This document shows, piece by piece, positions 48,819 through 62,280 of a DNA stretch of 64,000 nucleotides. The DNA comes from Anaerohalosphaera lusitana. GTDB lineage: Bacteria > Planctomycetota > Phycisphaerae > Sedimentisphaerales > Anaerohalosphaeraceae. How positions within the stretch are numbered: position 1 is the first letter of the stretch; every line of letters starts with the position of its first letter. The stretch lies in the NCBI RefSeq assembly GCF_002007645.1, contig NZ_CP019791.1, forward strand, positions 1,240,001-1,304,000. The letters are read 5' to 3'. The notes under the pieces are model-generated. The model had not been told where the DNA came from and did not search any database. It saw nothing but the letters and a program-made list of their open reading frames with translations. Both the position numbers and the translations under genes were made by a program.

Positions 48819-49688
48819 ATGACAGATCCCGGTGGAAATGTTAGAAAAAAATTCGAGGAAGAACAGTGCCACTCCGACCGTATGCAGCAGTTGGGCTGGG
48901 CGAGATTCGCTCGTCCCGTATGTGACCGCGAAAATCTGCCCAGGCACGTTCATTCCGATGCATTTGAGATATGCTGCATCGCATCAGGAAATGTTGAATG
49001 GTGGGTTGAAGGCCAAATATACAACGTAAAAGCTGGCGACCTGTTCATCACGTTCCCAGGAGAGTCTCACGGCGGCCTCAACGACATCATGAATCCCTGC
49101 GAACTTTACTGGGCACAGATACAACTGAATGATAATGCCGGCATTGGCGGCCTGACCGCAGAAGATCTAAAGGCTTTAAAACGAGAGCTCATTGATGCAC
49201 AGTGCCGCGTCTTCACCGGCAGCGACAAGATCGAACAAGCATTCGCTTCCCTGATCGCAGAACACGAAAAACCCGACCAATTTGCCCGGGCCAAAGTCGA
49301 AACTAATCTTGCCCAACTCCTTATCGAAGTTGCAAGAGCATGCCAGGCAGGGCAGAGAAACCAGATATCACCGACAATCCAAAAGGCATGCAACACGATC
49401 AATGCCGCCTTCGACCAACCTATTCGTATGGAAGACATCGCACTCGAACTAGACATTAGCCTCACCGCTTTCTACAGACAGTTCGCAGAGCAATTGCACG
49501 AAAAACCCACTGAATACCTTAACCGACTGCGGATCGAACATGCAAAGGACTTGCTTAAACAGACTGACCATACCATCACACAGATAGCGCACGCCTCCGG
49601 ATACTCATCCAGCCAGTACTTCGCGACCATATTCAAACGCTCAACAGGTTTGTCCCCGCGGGATTACCGAAAAAGTCTCAAAGACTAA
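48819..49688 (+). CDS. AraC-family regulator
   Basis: 289 aa. The N-terminal cupin (about 25-95) includes LPRHVHSDAFEICCIASG and VKAGDLFITFPGESHGG and would bind a sugar-like effector. The C-terminal double HTH (~190-285) has IRMEDIALELDISLTAFYRQ and ITQIAHASGYSSSQYFATIF, ending GLSPRDYRK. It is convergent with the GH20 gene and probably controls the minus-strand glycosidase cluster (49.7-57.5 kb). No operator was identified. Confidence 0.85.
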   Translation: MTDPGGNVRKKFEEEQCHSDRMQQLGWARFARPVCDRENLPRHVHSDAFEICCIASGNVEWWVEGQIYNVKAGDLFITFPGESHGGLNDIMNPCELYWAQIQLNDNAGIGGLTAEDLKALKRELIDAQCRVFTGSDKIEQAFASLIAEHEKPDQFARAKVETNLAQLLIEVARACQAGQRNQISPTIQKACNTINAAFDQPIRMEDIALELDISLTAFYRQFAEQLHEKPTEYLNRLRIEHAKDLLKQTDHTITQIAHASGYSSSQYFATIFKRSTGLSPRDYRKSLKD

Positions 49689-49719
49689 CGGCAATCAGGC
49701 TTTGAAATAGCTTTCAACA

Positions 49720-51612
49720 TCAATTTGCAAACAGATAAACATTCCCATACGACTCCCCGCCGCCTTCACTTCGTGCAGTGATCCTCAGCTCATAATCTGC
49801 CTCAGAATCATATTCGTCAAGCTCCAGTTCGTAAGTGTTGTCAATGTGCCGTGCCCCCGCTTCACCCCGATGGTCATCCCGTGCAGCAACTTTGCTATTG
49901 CATAGCAGCTCGACCGACCTCATACCCAGCCGACACGCACCCCGCGTGTACTGTAGCTGCACTTTATAAATGCCCGCGCTGTCTATATGTTTGGAAATGT
50001 CGAAGGTCAGCGGACCGTATTCCTGCGAAACTGTCTCCGGCCTCCACTTGCCGATCGTCACCATCGGCACCCTGTAATTAATACCGAACTTTTCAAGCAT
50101 TGGCAGATTCAGTTTCACACGTCCTAGAAAATCTTCCGTGTCCCGGATCGATTCATCCGACCAGCCTCGCTCCGCAATCGCCAGCAGACGCGGAAATAGC
50201 TGTCTGTCAACCTTCTCCGGTTCACGGTCAATATGCGACCAGAAATTCGCCTGCAGCCCCATGATCATATCCTTCTGCTCTGACGCAAGCGAGGCAGGTA
50301 CCGGTTCGAACGAATACGCCTCTGCCGTGTCGGTCGCCGCATACGAATAATCGAAATAGCAGTGACTTGTTGGCGACATGACAACCTTATTGCCAGCTTT
50401 TGCAGCCGCAATCCCTCCCTTAATACCCCGCCAGCTCATTACCGCCGCATTGGGCGCCAGCCCGCCTTCGAGTATCTCATCCCAACCGATGATCTTCCTG
50501 CCCTTGCTGTTGACATATTCCTCGATCCGCTCGATGAAATAGCTCTGCAGTTCGTGTTCGTTCTGCAAACCTTCTTCAGCAATGCGTTCCTGACACTTCG
50601 GACATTCTTCCCACCGCGCCTTCGGCGCCTCGTCTCCGCCGATGTGAATATACTCCGAGGGGAATATCGCGATTACTTCGTCCAGTACGTCCTTAAGAAA
50701 CGCGAACGTCTCTTCATTTCCCGCGCAATAAATATCCCGTGTGATATTCGGACCCTTGAAAAACGGAAATATCTCGAAAGACCCGCCTGTGCATGACAGT
50801 TCCGGATAGCACGCCAACGCTGCCAGCGAATGCCCCGGCATCTCGATCTCCGGCACGATAGTGACGTTCCGCTCAGCCGCATAAGAGACCAGCCCCTTCA
50901 TCTCCTCCTGCGTATAAAACCCATCATGCGATGCCGGCTCATCATACTTATCCGGAAACCTCGCACCTTTCTGCGTCAGCTCAGGATACTTCTCGATCTC
51001 CAGCCGCCAGCCCTGATCATCCGTCAGGTGCAAATGAAGCACATTCATCTTATAGAACGCCATCCGGTCTATAGTCTTGCGTAAATAGTCAAGCGACTGA
51101 AATGTTCGGCTGCAGTCCAGCATCAGTCCCCGCCACTCAAAACGCGGCCAATCCCGTATCCGCACTGCAGGCACCGAGATAGTTCCATCTTCCTGCGAAC
51201 CCGCCGACACCATTTGACCCAGAGTCACGGCCCCGTAAAAAAGCCCTCCGCAATCTCGCGCACGGACTGTGACCCCCTCCGGAGCGACTTCGAGCACGTA
51301 ACCGGACTCATCAAGCTCCAGGGACTCATCAACTGCAAGATTGATAAATGACGGACCCGTCTTCGCATCAGCAATACTCATCGTCAGATCGCATTCCTCT
51401 GCTATCATCGATTGCAAGTGCCGCGCTGCTTCCCGAGCTTTTCCTCCCGCTATGATCGTTGTCTCCTTCGAAAGCACAAATTCACACTCTGCCCGTTCGA
51501 TCTGTCGAGGAACCGGTATAAGCTCGAACTCGCCGGCGCCGGCAAAACTCAACATGGATACCAAAATGACAAATGCGATTATCGTCCGGGTTACTGATTT
51601 TGCCTTGAACAT
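49720..51612 (-). CDS. Beta-N-acetylhexosaminidase (GH20)
   Basis: 630 aa from ATG 51612, giving a good signal peptide (TIIAFVILVSMLSFAGA). The GH20b N-terminal domain (~27-150) is followed by a TIM barrel with DCSRTFQSLDYLRKTIDRMA and MNVLHLHLTDDQGW. The catalytic pair is in HIGGDEAPKARW. A C-terminal domain (~535-630) may bind carbohydrate. It removes terminal beta-GlcNAc or GalNAc outside the cytoplasm. It is the last gene of a minus-strand cluster with Gfo/Idh, URO-D-like and GH2 genes. A terminator hairpin separates it from Gfo/Idh. Confidence 0.92.
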   Translation of the reverse strand: MFKAKSVTRTIIAFVILVSMLSFAGAGEFELIPVPRQIERAECEFVLSKETTIIAGGKAREAARHLQSMIAEECDLTMSIADAKTGPSFINLAVDESLELDESGYVLEVAPEGVTVRARDCGGLFYGAVTLGQMVSAGSQEDGTISVPAVRIRDWPRFEWRGLMLDCSRTFQSLDYLRKTIDRMAFYKMNVLHLHLTDDQGWRLEIEKYPELTQKGARFPDKYDEPASHDGFYTQEEMKGLVSYAAERNVTIVPEIEMPGHSLAALACYPELSCTGGSFEIFPFFKGPNITRDIYCAGNEETFAFLKDVLDEVIAIFPSEYIHIGGDEAPKARWEECPKCQERIAEEGLQNEHELQSYFIERIEEYVNSKGRKIIGWDEILEGGLAPNAAVMSWRGIKGGIAAAKAGNKVVMSPTSHCYFDYSYAATDTAEAYSFEPVPASLASEQKDMIMGLQANFWSHIDREPEKVDRQLFPRLLAIAERGWSDESIRDTEDFLGRVKLNLPMLEKFGINYRVPMVTIGKWRPETVSQEYGPLTFDISKHIDSAGIYKVQLQYTRGACRLGMRSVELLCNSKVAARDDHRGEAGARHIDNTYELELDEYDSEADYELRITARSEGGGESYGNVYLFAN

Positions 51613-51661
51613 CTCTATTCCTCGATCTATCGATTTAATTCTATAACAGCTTCTGCAATCT

Positions 51662-51693
51662 AAAAAAGCGGAGGAGAATATTGTCCCCTCCGC
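51662..51693 (-). terminator. Terminator after Gfo/Idh gene
   Basis: On the minus strand GCGGAGG / CCTCCGC with a 12-base loop and six T. It lies just after the Gfo/Idh stop, so GH20 may need its own promoter. Confidence 0.65.
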
Positions 51694-51710
51694 CTTGCAA
51701 TTCTGTTTTA

Positions 51711-53012
51711 TTACATTGCAAAATATGGTTTTCGCGTCTTCCACTTGCCCCGCGTAAAATCGGGGACTTCGATCGGCTGATTGTTCTTCTCTATCGACAT
51801 CTCAGACAATGGCCCGATCGCCGCCATCAGAACACCGTCATACAAATGCAGCGGCATCGGTTTCTTCTCGCGCAGCGACTTTATAAACTGCGTCAGCATG
51901 ATGCCGTCCGCACCGCCGTGTCCGCCGAATGCGTTCTTCGCCCATTCATGCTTGTATTTCTCGTGGTAAGGCGGAAATGGCTCCCAACTGTGATACCGCG
52001 GACTCTTGCCCGTTATATACAGTGCATTTCGCTGCTCGTTGTAAATACCCCGCGTTCCCTGCACCATCCACCTGTTATCGTATGGCCGCGGCGACTGCAT
52101 GTCGAAATTGATCACGATCGACTTGCCTTTTTTCGTCTTCACCACAGTCGTCACGATGTCGCCCTGTTTATACTTTCGCTTAGCATTCGGATGGTCCGGG
52201 AAGTTCCGCTTGAAATAATCATGTATCGCGAACTGATCAGTAGCCGTCGACGTGATCGTATCGTACCAGTCGCCGCATCCAATGTCCATCCAGCTCAGAA
52301 CAGGTCCCTGCTGGTGCGTCGGATACTGCGCCCGGTTGTGTTCGACAAGAAACTTCGCACCCCATCTGCTGTCACCGGTCCCCCGCTCAAAGTACCAGTG
52401 ATCGATGCAGTCATGCGAATACGCACAGTGAGCGTGCGTGATCGTCCCGAACACCCCCTCACGGATCATGTTCAGCACAGCAAGGTTGTCACTTCTAAAG
52501 CTCCAATTTTCGAGCTGCATGCAAGGCGTACCCGTCTTCTCCCACGTCTCGATCAGCTCCCAGCATTCCTCCATCGTATATGCGATTGGCACCTCACAGC
52601 CAACCGCCTTGCCGGCCTTCATAGCGTACACCGACATCGGCGTGTGCAGATCCCACGGCGAACCTATTATCACCGCATCCAGATCGTCACGATCCATCAG
52701 CTTTTTGTAATCTTCCGGCTCCGTATACCCATCCGGCTCAGGCTGACCCGCATTGGTCACGATCTTTTTCGCAGCCGCCAGCGCCTTCGGATCGATGTCG
52801 CACACAGCCGGTATCTCCACACCGCCCAGACCAAGAACCACGCTCATCAAATATCGACAACGGTTGCCCGTACCCACAGCACCGATACGCAAGGGCTTGT
52901 CATTATCTTCTGCCGCACCAAATGCCGAACCCGCCAAGCCGGGTATACTCAAGCCCGCAACCAGCCCCGCATTCGCCTTGATAAAACTGCGTCTGTCCAT
53001 CTTTCCATTCAT
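51711..53012 (-). CDS. Tat-exported Gfo/Idh/MocA oxidoreductase
   Basis: 433 aa; ATG 53012 with AAGGA 7 bases upstream is preferred to ATG 53027. A Tat signal (MDRRSFIKANAG) precedes a Rossmann fold with LRIGAVGTGNRCRYL and an extended C-terminal domain. Motifs VIIGSPWDLHTPM and CEVPIAYTMEECW match the protein at 41700-43067, so the two are paralogues. It likely uses bound NAD(P) to oxidise or rearrange a sugar released by the neighbouring glycosidases. Substrate unknown. Confidence 0.8.
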   Translation of the reverse strand: MNGKMDRRSFIKANAGLVAGLSIPGLAGSAFGAAEDNDKPLRIGAVGTGNRCRYLMSVVLGLGGVEIPAVCDIDPKALAAAKKIVTNAGQPEPDGYTEPEDYKKLMDRDDLDAVIIGSPWDLHTPMSVYAMKAGKAVGCEVPIAYTMEECWELIETWEKTGTPCMQLENWSFRSDNLAVLNMIREGVFGTITHAHCAYSHDCIDHWYFERGTGDSRWGAKFLVEHNRAQYPTHQQGPVLSWMDIGCGDWYDTITSTATDQFAIHDYFKRNFPDHPNAKRKYKQGDIVTTVVKTKKGKSIVINFDMQSPRPYDNRWMVQGTRGIYNEQRNALYITGKSPRYHSWEPFPPYHEKYKHEWAKNAFGGHGGADGIMLTQFIKSLREKKPMPLHLYDGVLMAAIGPLSEMSIEKNNQPIEVPDFTRGKWKTRKPYFAM

Positions 53013-53065
53013 TGCACTATCCTTCATTAAACCCTAAACATTTCCATGTTCTATTCGTGAAGGTT

Positions 53066-54136
53066 TCAGCCGGAGAAATGAAACGCATACTTCTCCATCG
53101 CATCCGCCAACGCCCGCACATTCTCTCGCGGCACACCCGGATACAGCCCATATATCAACATCAGCCCTCCCTGCGGCGACCCGAGTTTAGTCACTTCCTC
53201 ACGTATCAGCTTCTCGATATCCCCCGGCGATCCGTGCACAGTCACCTCCTGTCGATCTATATCCAGGTCCACGCAAACACGCCCCCCAAGATTGTCCCGT
53301 ATCCAGTCGATCCCGTTCACCAAATCCTGAATGTTCACCGCCTCCACCCCATCGCGAACGAGCTCATCAACCAGCTCACGAACACAGCCGTCCGAATGCA
53401 TATGGATAATACATCCAGCTTCCCGCGCAGGCTCCATAAGTCGCTCATAAACAGGCCCGATATATTTTTTGAACATCTCCGGCGAGACCATCGGCCCGCT
53501 CTGCATGCCTAGATCTTCCGCATAACACATCATATCCACACCAAGATCGACATACCGCTGCACTATCTCGGCATTGAACCGCTCGACCATTTCGATCAGC
53601 CTCTGCAGATCCGCATGACCGTCAAACATATCAAAAAGCAGATCTTCATAACCCCGCAGATCGACCATCCGCTGGAACGTGTGCCCATGAATAAGACCGC
53701 CTACCGTGAACTCACCTGCAGCCTTCGCTTTCTCGATCGAGCTGCTGATCTCACCCCAGTCGACCCCAACCTTACCGTCCGTCACCGCCGGATCAGGCAT
53801 AATAAAGCTCTCAAACGCTCCCCAGTCCGCCAGCGGATGCTCCGTCACAGTTCCCACGATCCCGTCCATCGCCGTCTCCCACTTACAGCCCCACGGATCA
53901 ACATGCGGCCTACCCACACGCTCCGGCACCTGCTGCTCCAGTTCCGGCCGAGCCTGCTTTCTCTTTGCCGCAGGGAACAGAAAAGAATGCTCCGCCATAA
54001 GCTCTTCCAGAAATTCCGCCGGATAGTGGCCCCAGCACGCCTCATTGATATGGAACGTCATCGGTATATACTCGGGCCGATCAAAGCGGATCGCCCGCAC
54101 AATGTTATCGCGTTTTGAAAGCGCATTACTATCCAT
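53066..54136 (-). CDS. Uroporphyrinogen decarboxylase-like (URO-D superfamily) protein
   Basis: 356 aa from ATG 54136; a longer start at 54175 adds a poorly supported end. It has the URO-D TIM-barrel pattern: ALSKRDNIVRAIRFDRPEYI, HSDGCVRELVDELV, and late GGLMLIYGLYPGVPREN. True HemE Arg/Asp substrate motifs are not obvious, and members in Planctomycetota glycan loci are usually of the corrinoid methyltransferase-like type. It lies in the glycosidase cluster, so methyl transfer from a methylated sugar is one possibility. Not firmly assignable. Confidence 0.7.
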   Translation of the reverse strand: MDSNALSKRDNIVRAIRFDRPEYIPMTFHINEACWGHYPAEFLEELMAEHSFLFPAAKRKQARPELEQQVPERVGRPHVDPWGCKWETAMDGIVGTVTEHPLADWGAFESFIMPDPAVTDGKVGVDWGEISSSIEKAKAAGEFTVGGLIHGHTFQRMVDLRGYEDLLFDMFDGHADLQRLIEMVERFNAEIVQRYVDLGVDMMCYAEDLGMQSGPMVSPEMFKKYIGPVYERLMEPAREAGCIIHMHSDGCVRELVDELVRDGVEAVNIQDLVNGIDWIRDNLGGRVCVDLDIDRQEVTVHGSPGDIEKLIREEVTKLGSPQGGLMLIYGLYPGVPRENVRALADAMEKYAFHFSG

Positions 54137-54233
54137 GCCCGTAATATAACGCTTCAAAAAACACCTGTCGTTCACTATCCTGTGAAAATATTTCTAACAT
54201 TCCCCGCACCGGACAACTGAAGCATAACTAAAA

Positions 54234-57514
<3,281 letters not shown>

Positions 57515-57694
57515 TTAAAAAACGTTCATTGAACGAAGTGTTTATACCCCATTGCATTCTCAGAAGCAAGAGAGGCGACTGTTTTTCTCAAATGCTTACT
57601 TAACCGGCTGGCTCCCCCTATTGACATCTGCCCGCAAGCCCCTTATTATTAACCATTTATATTTGCAAAATTAGACAATAAGGGTAATTAAAAG

Positions 57695-60544
57695 ATGTCT
57701 GAAAAGAAGAAAAAGGGATACCGCGACACGCTAAATCTGCCCAAAACCAGTTTCTCAATGAAAGCCAACCTCACCCAGCGTGAGCCCCAGCAGCACAAGG
57801 CCTGGAAAAAGCAGAAGATATACGACACTATCCTCGCTGCCCGCGAAGATGCGCCCACATACACTCTCCACGACGGCCCACCATACGCAAACGGCGACAT
57901 CCACATGGGCCACGTCATCAACAAGGTCCTCAAGGACATTGTCGTAAAATACAAAACCATGGCTGGCTTCAAGGTCCCCTACATCCCCGGCTGGGACTGT
58001 CATGGCCTGCCCATCGAAGTAAAAGTAATGCAGGAGCTCGGCGAAAAGATCCGCGAAATGCCAAAGCTCGAGATCCGCAAACGCTGCAAGAAATACGCAA
58101 GCAAATTCGTCAAGGTCCAGACCAAACAGTTCAAGTCCCTCGGTATCTTCGGCGATTTCGACAACCCATATCTCACCCTCAAACCTCAGTACGAGCAGGG
58201 CATCCTCGAGATATTCGCCGAACTCATAGGCAACGGCCTCGTCTACAAACAGCTCAAACCGATCCACTGGTCCGTTGGCTGCGAAACCGCTCTAGCCGAC
58301 GCCGAGCTCGAATACAAGGACATCCCTTCGCTCAGCGTCTACGTCAACTTCCCCGTAACTGATGAGACACGCAAAAAACTCGCAGACCTCAACCTCGTAA
58401 CCGATGACGACGCGACCGCCTCCTTCATGATCTGGACCACCACACCCTGGACCCTCACCGCAAACCTCGCCGTCGCGGTCAATCCCAAACTCGACTACGT
58501 CTCCATGACCTACACAAAAGAAGGCCGCAAGTTCTCTTCCATCATCGCAGCCGAACGTGTCGAAGCAGTCGCACAGGCAGCAGGCCTCGAGCAGGGCGAT
58601 TACACCATCAGCGACCCCGTCAAGGGCTGCGAATTCGAGGGCCTTCGCTACGAACATCCGTTCGTCGAAACCAACCCGACCGACAAAGACGCATACTTCG
58701 CCATCTGCGCAGACTACGTCACCACCGAGGACGGCACAGGCGTCGTCCACATCGCACCAGGCCACGGTGTCGAGGACTACGTCGCCGCACAAAACTACGG
58801 CCTTGCCGTCTACTCACCAGTCATGGACAACGGCCGCTACGACAACACAGTCCCGGCGTTCATCAAGGGTAAAAGCGTCCTCAAGGTCGACCCCATCGTC
58901 GCCGACCACCTCAGCGAAAAAGACCTCCTCGTCGCAGCAAAAGAAATAACCCACAGCTACCCTCACTGCTGGCGTAGCAAAACCCCGGTCATCTTCCGAG
59001 CCACCGAACAGTGGTTCGTATCCGTCGATAACCAGGTCCCCAAGGCCGGCAAGAGTCTCCGCAACCTCGCCCTCGAACAGATCGGCGACGTACAGTGGGT
59101 CCCTCAGTGGGGCGAAAAGCGTATCCGAGGCATGCTCGAATCCCGCCCCGACTGGTGCATCTCGCGCCAGCGTGCATGGGGCCTGCCCATCCCCGCGTTC
59201 CTCAACAGCGATGGTGACACACTTATGACCAAAGAATCCTGCCTCCGCGTCGCCGAACACATCGGCAAAAAAGGCTCGGACTCGTGGTTCATCGACTCGC
59301 CCAAAGAGATCCTCGGCGAAGACTTCGAACTCCCCGAAGGCTTCACATGGGACGACCTGCACAAAGAAGAAAACATCTTCGACGTATGGTTCGAGTCCGG
59401 CTGCTCCTGGCACAGCGTCATGCGTAAACGCGGCTACGACGTCCCCGTCGACCTCTACCTCGAAGGCTCCGATCAGCATCGCGGCTGGTTCCAGCTCTCA
59501 CTGCTGCCCGCCCTCGGTGCGATCCAGCAGGCCCCGTTCAAGACCGTACTCACCCACGGCTTCACCGTCGACGAAAAGGGCATGAAGCAATCCAAGTCGC
59601 TCGGCAACTACGTCAGCGCTCTCGAAGAAATTCAGAAGTATGGCGCCGACATACTCCGCCTCTGGGTCTCTAGCGTAAACTACCAGGAAGACATGCGATG
59701 CAGCGACGAACTCATCGGCCGCCTCAGCGACGCATACCGCAAGATCCGTAACACGCTCCGCTACCTCCTCGGCAACGTCAAGGACTACGACCGCTCCATG
59801 GCCGTCCCATACGAAAAAATGCTCCCCGTCGACAAGTGGGCCATGCAGCAGCTCCAGAAGCTCATCAGCAAGGTCCGCCTCGCATACGAGGACTTCGCCT
59901 TCCACCGCGTCTTCGGCCTTGTCTACAACTTCTGCACCGTCCAGATGAGCTCCATCTATATGGACGTCCTCAAGGACCGCCTCTACTGCGACAAGCCCGA
60001 CTCGATCAGCCGCCGCAGTGCACAGACAGTAATGGTAGAGATCCTCGAAGCTATGATAAAACTCATCTCCCCGGTTCTCGTTCATACCGGCGAAGAAGCC
60101 TGGGCCGCCTTCGAGCAGAAGTCCGAAACCGACCTGCCAACCGTCCACGCGGCAACCCTGCCAGACGTGAACGAGTCGATCAACTGGCAGGCCGAAGAAG
60201 CCCGATGGGACAAGATCATGACCCTCCGTGACGACGTCCTCCGCGTACTCGAAGGCCTCCGTCAGGAACAGGCCATCGCAAGCAACCAGGAAGCCTCCGT
60301 CACTATCACCATCGACGATGAAGAACTCTACAGCACCATTGAAGAACTCGGCGTCGATACCTTCACCTCCCTCTGCATCGTCAGTGAAGTGAAGCTCGAA
60401 AAGGGCGACAAGCTCGACATATCAGCAGCCAAAAGCGACCATCCAAAATGCGAACGCTGCTGGAACTACCTGCCCTCCGTCGGCCACGATACGGATCAGC
60501 CCGACCTGTGCATCCGCTGTGCCGAAGTCGTAAATCACGCATAG
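57695..60544 (+). CDS. ileS: Isoleucine-tRNA ligase
   Basis: 949 aa class I synthetase. The HIGH signature is in PPYANGDIHMGHVINK; the KMSKS equivalent is KGMKQSKSLGNYV. An editing domain (~190-390) is present (MIWTTTPWTLTANLAVAV). The C-terminal zinc site has CERCWNYLP and CIRCAEVV. It charges tRNA-Ile and clears misactivated valine. AAGGGT lies before the ATG. The length and zinc finger fit the bacterial IleS1-type. The plus-strand third-position C bias is strong. Confidence 0.97.
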   Translation: MSEKKKKGYRDTLNLPKTSFSMKANLTQREPQQHKAWKKQKIYDTILAAREDAPTYTLHDGPPYANGDIHMGHVINKVLKDIVVKYKTMAGFKVPYIPGWDCHGLPIEVKVMQELGEKIREMPKLEIRKRCKKYASKFVKVQTKQFKSLGIFGDFDNPYLTLKPQYEQGILEIFAELIGNGLVYKQLKPIHWSVGCETALADAELEYKDIPSLSVYVNFPVTDETRKKLADLNLVTDDDATASFMIWTTTPWTLTANLAVAVNPKLDYVSMTYTKEGRKFSSIIAAERVEAVAQAAGLEQGDYTISDPVKGCEFEGLRYEHPFVETNPTDKDAYFAICADYVTTEDGTGVVHIAPGHGVEDYVAAQNYGLAVYSPVMDNGRYDNTVPAFIKGKSVLKVDPIVADHLSEKDLLVAAKEITHSYPHCWRSKTPVIFRATEQWFVSVDNQVPKAGKSLRNLALEQIGDVQWVPQWGEKRIRGMLESRPDWCISRQRAWGLPIPAFLNSDGDTLMTKESCLRVAEHIGKKGSDSWFIDSPKEILGEDFELPEGFTWDDLHKEENIFDVWFESGCSWHSVMRKRGYDVPVDLYLEGSDQHRGWFQLSLLPALGAIQQAPFKTVLTHGFTVDEKGMKQSKSLGNYVSALEEIQKYGADILRLWVSSVNYQEDMRCSDELIGRLSDAYRKIRNTLRYLLGNVKDYDRSMAVPYEKMLPVDKWAMQQLQKLISKVRLAYEDFAFHRVFGLVYNFCTVQMSSIYMDVLKDRLYCDKPDSISRRSAQTVMVEILEAMIKLISPVLVHTGEEAWAAFEQKSETDLPTVHAATLPDVNESINWQAEEARWDKIMTLRDDVLRVLEGLRQEQAIASNQEASVTITIDDEELYSTIEELGVDTFTSLCIVSEVKLEKGDKLDISAAKSDHPKCERCWNYLPSVGHDTDQPDLCIRCAEVVNHA

Positions 60545-60570
60545 CCGTCTGACCGATTAGACAATTACAT

Positions 60571-60603
60571 AAGGCCCTCAAGGTTTCGCACCTGGGGGCC
60601 TTT
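60571..60603 (+). terminator. Terminator of ileS
   Basis: AAGGCCC / GGGCCTT stem with inner CAAGG/CCTGG pairing and a short T run, 26 bases after the stop. Confidence 0.6.
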
Positions 60604-60643
60604 CTAATGTCTTGCAAATACAGCGTGTCTCTGCTTTCACCTC

Positions 60644-61183
60644 TTAATCCAATCCCCGAAACCGCCTGTGCGGATGATTCCGCCTGTAAACAAGTACCGC
60701 CTTGCGCACCCCAAAATAGGCAGCCGCCCCGCAAACGCCTCCTAACACAAAACCGCCCACCGTAAGTTCCATCGCGATCCCAAGAAACGCTCTGCCCGTC
60801 TCCCTCCAGAATTCCGACCGCCACATATTTCCGACATCCGCAAATCTTGTGAGTATCACCGCTACCCGCTCCGGACCGACTGTCGACTCGCCTGCCAGCG
60901 CAGTAATCCCGCTGCCCACGAAATAACACGAAAGGTACAACGGCACACAAGTCACCGGATTATTCAACCAAGCCCCCATCAGCGTCACCGCCTTGTTCGC
61001 CCGAAACATTATCGCCAAAACGATCGCAAGCAACGTATGAAATCCCAATGGCGGCAAGAACGCCACAAATATCCCCATCGCCGCACCCAGCGCGATCATA
61101 TGCGAAGAATCCTGCACAGACACAATGCGGTACTTCACAAAACGCATCAGCCTTTCCACTCGGCTTCGCTTTTCCTTAACCAT
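60644..61183 (-). CDS. DUF2062 membrane protein
   Basis: 179 aa. The N-terminus is basic (VKEKRSRVERLMRF). Three or four hydrophobic segments start at about residues 32, 45, 70 and 140. The DUF2062 signature is FVAFLPPLGFHTLLAIVLAI followed by ANKAVTLMGAWLNNPVTCVP. The family is often found next to glycosyltransferase genes. Here it follows a heptosyltransferase by 17 bases on the same strand. It may help move a lipid-linked glycan; unproven. Confidence 0.8.
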   Translation of the reverse strand: MVKEKRSRVERLMRFVKYRIVSVQDSSHMIALGAAMGIFVAFLPPLGFHTLLAIVLAIMFRANKAVTLMGAWLNNPVTCVPLYLSCYFVGSGITALAGESTVGPERVAVILTRFADVGNMWRSEFWRETGRAFLGIAMELTVGGFVLGGVCGAAAYFGVRKAVLVYRRNHPHRRFRGLD

Positions 61184-61200
61184 CCCTCTTATTCCCCCGC

Positions 61201-62280
61201 CTAGTCGCTGCTGCTCACGCTGCCGTGCTCGATAAGCTCCCTCAATCTCTCAAAGACCTTCTCGACCCCAACACACTCAATCCGATGCCCCGGATAACTG
61301 CTCCTTATCGCCTCCCCCCGATCGAACGCATCGATTGCCGCAACACTCTCCTCCCGCTTATACGGCCCGATCCTGCTCGGATTCGAGGGCCCGCATACCA
61401 TCACCAGCGGCACGTCAAACGTACTCGCGATCTGCCCCGGCCCCGTATCATTCGTCACCACCGCCTTTGCGTTACCGAGCACCGCAAGCAGCTCCGGCAG
61501 ATTCGTCTTCCCCGCCAGGTTTACAAAAAACGAATCCGTCATCCCCGCGATCTCATCTATATACTCACGCTCACCTGCCGTACCGACCGCCACCACAGGC
61601 GTCTTGAGCTCATCATGCACCAGATCCGCAAGCTCAGCGAATTTCTCCCTCGGCCAGCACTTCCACTGATGCGCCGACTGACATATAAAAACAACATACC
61701 GCCCATAATCGATCGCATAATGACTCAGCAGCCTGCCCGCACTGCCCACCGCTTCCTCCGGTATCTGAATTCCATAATCAACCTTGTCCGTCCGCGCTCC
61801 GCATTCATCGGTCATCTTCAAATAATAGTCCGTGACATGCAGCGAATCTTTCGGCCTCTCCACGTGATGATTATAAAACAGCCACGCAAACTCCCTCGCC
61901 CCTTTCATTCCGTACCGTCTCCTGCACCCGCTGATCCACCCCAGCAAAGCCGTCCGCAAGAGCCCCTGAAAATCCAGCACCAGGTCGAACTTCGCCCCCC
62001 GCAGCTTCCTTATCAGCCCCGCAAGCTCCCGCCTCGCCTCTTTCTTATAAAACTTCCCCAGCAGCTTCCTGTCGAACAGAATTATCTCATCAACCGCGGG
62101 CACACACTCCAGCAGCGGCGCGAACTCGGGCCTTACCAGCCAGCTAATCCTCGCATCAGGCCACCTCTTTCTCACCGCCTGCAGCGCCGGCAGCGCAGTA
62201 GCAACATCCCCCAACGCCGATGGCTTCATGATCAGTATTCGCTTATGTTCTTTGTCTTTCTGCATCTGCCCGATCTTCAC
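61201..62280 (-). CDS. Glycosyltransferase family 9 (heptosyltransferase-like)
   Basis: 359 aa; GTG 62280 abuts the kinase stop, and ATG 62265 is an alternative. The GT9 pattern is clear: RILIMKPSALGDVATALPAL, AKFDLVLDFQGLLRTALLGW, and FINLAGKT-like (NLAGKTNLPELLAVLGNA) then VTNDTGPGQIASTFDVPLV with the nucleotide-sugar Asp. It adds heptose or a similar sugar to LPS inner core. It is linked to a Kdo-kinase-like gene upstream and DUF2062 downstream, so it acts in outer-membrane glycolipid assembly. Confidence 0.85.
   Translation of the reverse strand: MKIGQMQKDKEHKRILIMKPSALGDVATALPALQAVRKRWPDARISWLVRPEFAPLLECVPAVDEIILFDRKLLGKFYKKEARRELAGLIRKLRGAKFDLVLDFQGLLRTALLGWISGCRRRYGMKGAREFAWLFYNHHVERPKDSLHVTDYYLKMTDECGARTDKVDYGIQIPEEAVGSAGRLLSHYAIDYGRYVVFICQSAHQWKCWPREKFAELADLVHDELKTPVVAVGTAGEREYIDEIAGMTDSFFVNLAGKTNLPELLAVLGNAKAVVTNDTGPGQIASTFDVPLVMVCGPSNPSRIGPYKREESVAAIDAFDRGEAIRSSYPGHRIECVGVEKVFERLRELIEHGSVSSSD

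Noticed and set aside
49685-49715. Possible fifth MITE copy near GH20 (CTTTGAAATAGCTTTC)
   Set aside because: Only about a dozen bases match and there is no second inverted end nearby.
51681-53030. 449-codon plus-strand frame opposite the second Gfo/Idh gene
   Set aside because: Mirror frame of a gene with Tat signal and Rossmann motif.
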